A DNA stretch of 44,451 nucleotides. Origin: an uncultured Victivallis sp. (GTDB lineage Bacteria > Verrucomicrobiota > Lentisphaeria > Victivallales > Victivallaceae). Below the pieces are notes generated by a model. The model worked only from the letters and a program-made list of their open reading frames with translations, was not told where the DNA came from and did no database searches. Shown piece after piece: positions 43,352 through 44,451 of the stretch. Location: positions 1 through 44,451 of the forward strand of contig NZ_CALXSK010000032.1 in the NCBI RefSeq assembly GCF_944391105.1, written 5' to 3'. The position numbers and the translations under genes are program-made. The stretch's first letter is position 1, and each line of letters opens with the position of its first letter.

Positions 43352-44451
43352 GTGAATACGCTTGAGCTCTGCTGGTGTGCGACCTTTCTGCGCGGTGCGT
43401 TCTCCGTGCTGCTGCTGCTCGGAGCGGAACGCCTTCTGCGCGGCAGGCTCGGGCCGGAGTGGCGCCGGGGGCTCTGGCTGCTCTGTCTGGTGCTGCTGGT
43501 GATTCCGCAGATGAATTTATCGATTCTTCCGGTGAAGCTCGATCTTTCCGGCGCGGCTTTTCCGGTGGTGCTGCGTTCCGGCGGCGCGGCGGCAGGGACG
43601 CGTTCCGGTGGAGTGGAGACGGAACTTCGGAAAAATTCCACTCCCCGGGCGGTATGGCGTTTTCTGGTTTTTCACCGTCGCAAATTCGAGGCGGCGGCGC
43701 TGGCGGGGCTGCCGCTCCCGGCGCTGCTGCTGTTGCTGATGCGCTATCTGCGCTGCCGCAGACGGGTGCGACGGCTTCCTCCGGTGACGGACCGCCGGGT
43801 GCTGGAAAGCTGGACGCGTCTTCTGGCCGGAGCCGGGGTGCTGCGGCGGCCGGTGATTCTGCTTGACTCTTCCGTGATCGGGCTTGGACCCACACTGTTC
43901 GGCTGCCTCCGCCGGAAGCTGCTGCTGCCGGTCGATCGGCTCAGTGAGTTGTCCGACCGGGAGTTGGAGCTTCTGCTGGAACATGAATATCAGCATTGCC
44001 GTTCCGGAGATGACCGGCTCAATCTGTTCGCTCTTGTGATCTGGGCGCTCTGCTGGTACAATCCGTTTCTGCTCATTGCGCGGCGGAAGGTTCGCAGCAA
44101 CTGCGAAGTTGCTTGTGACCGCGCCCTGCTTATGCGTCATCCGGATTCGGTGCGGGAATACGGCGGGCTGCTGCTGAAATTCGCCTCTCCGACGCCGGAG
44201 CGGGCGTCCGTGGCGATCGGGCTTGTGGAGTCGCCGCGTGAACTTTCGCGACGCATTCGCAGTATGACCGCCACCGCCGCGCCCCGGAACAGCGGCTGGT
44301 TTTCGAATCGCAAAGCGGCGTTTCTGCTGGGAGGGTTGATCGTTTCCCCGCTGTTGCTGATTGCGGTCGACGTCCGGCAGACTGCCGCTGTGCCGCGCTC
44401 CGCCGCCGTGAAGCAGTCCGCTCCGAAGCAGCAGCTGCCGTATCTCCTGAT
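43352..44451 (+). CDS. BlaR1-like M56 family metallopeptidase (3' truncated by window)
   Basis: At least 366 residues, continuing beyond the window. The GTG 43352 start is 7 bases after the blaI stop. Membrane helices include GAFSVLLLLGAERLL, GLWLLCLVLLVIPQ and LAGLPLPALLLLLM. The zinc protease motif is LLLEHEYQHCRSGDDRLNLF (H-E-x-x-H), then WYNPFLLIARRKVR and NCEVACDRALL, which carries the third ligand. A further helix follows near AAFLLGGLIVSPLLLIAVD. In BlaR1 an extracellular sensor triggers this cytoplasmic protease, which leads to BlaI cleavage. The sensor domain, if any, lies outside the window. Confidence 0.9.
   Translation, partial: MNTLELCWCATFLRGAFSVLLLLGAERLLRGRLGPEWRRGLWLLCLVLLVIPQMNLSILPVKLDLSGAAFPVVLRSGGAAAGTRSGGVETELRKNSTPRAVWRFLVFHRRKFEAAALAGLPLPALLLLLMRYLRCRRRVRRLPPVTDRRVLESWTRLLAGAGVLRRPVILLDSSVIGLGPTLFGCLRRKLLLPVDRLSELSDRELELLLEHEYQHCRSGDDRLNLFALVIWALCWYNPFLLIARRKVRSNCEVACDRALLMRHPDSVREYGGLLLKFASPTPERASVAIGLVESPRELSRRIRSMTATAAPRNSGWFSNRKAAFLLGGLIVSPLLLIAVDVRQTAAVPRSAAVKQSAPKQQLPYLL

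Noticed and set aside
1..44451. CRISPR arrays, insertion sequences or integrase genes
   Set aside because: No regularly spaced repeats, transposase or integrase motifs were seen on either strand.

Overview
The window reads as chromosomal DNA of a Lentisphaerae-type (Victivallis-like) bacterium. This is an inference from three pseudopilin genes with the [17 protein letters not shown] head (two with an H-X9-DG tail), GntR-headed regulators with LacI-like ligand domains, a very large secreted glycoside hydrolase, a plant-type ATP-phosphofructokinase and GC-rich coding sequence. I saw no rRNA, tRNA, CRISPR array or insertion sequence.

Layout. (1) 1-2207, minus: a GntR/LacI-type regulator broken by a one-base frameshift, then a pseudopilin, then a detached copy of that pilin's 3' end. 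(2) 2368-3375, plus: two small heat-shock proteins behind a near-consensus sigma-54 promoter with an upstream inverted repeat, closed by a strong terminator. (3) 3385-7036, minus: a QueG-like iron-sulfur protein, glycyl-tRNA synthetase, and an unrecognised protein that looks like three copies of one domain. (4) 7102-11783, plus: a four-gene redox operon (SDR, FAD flavoprotein, XRE-cupin regulator, old-yellow-enzyme-like protein) with a palindrome over its promoter. (5) 11780-14310, minus: two membrane proteins, one enclosing a spermidine-synthase-like domain. (6) 14378-16873, plus: phosphofructokinase and a polyprenyl synthase. (7) 16896-25893, minus: nine tightly packed genes (MscS channel, argG, leuB, WaaP-like kinase, lipoate ligase, rnc, Fe-alcohol dehydrogenase, PfkB sugar kinase, sialidase-like protein). 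(8) 26060-27542, plus: type 4 uracil-DNA glycosylase and a GNAT. (9) 27554-28966, minus: rpoN (sigma-54). (10) 29070-33108, plus: WalJ-type hydrolase, Ser/Thr kinase, a catalytically dead hybrid-kinase homologue and a chagasin-like lipoprotein. (11) 33115-39547, minus: GntR/LacI regulator, giant GH-A hydrolase and pseudopilin. (12) 39640-44451, plus: two BlaI/MecI-type palindromes 100 bp apart ahead of a membrane protein, a pseudopilin, an ABC transporter, BlaI and a BlaR1-like M56 peptidase that runs off the window.

The most interesting region is the last. It looks like an autoregulated BlaI/BlaR1 switch controlling a pseudopilin and an ABC exporter rather than a beta-lactamase. Next are the pseudo-hybrid kinase beside an atypical Ser/Thr kinase, the sigma-54-controlled hsp20 pair in the same window as rpoN, the three-repeat unknown protein, and the pilin with a silent-cassette-like duplicate tail.
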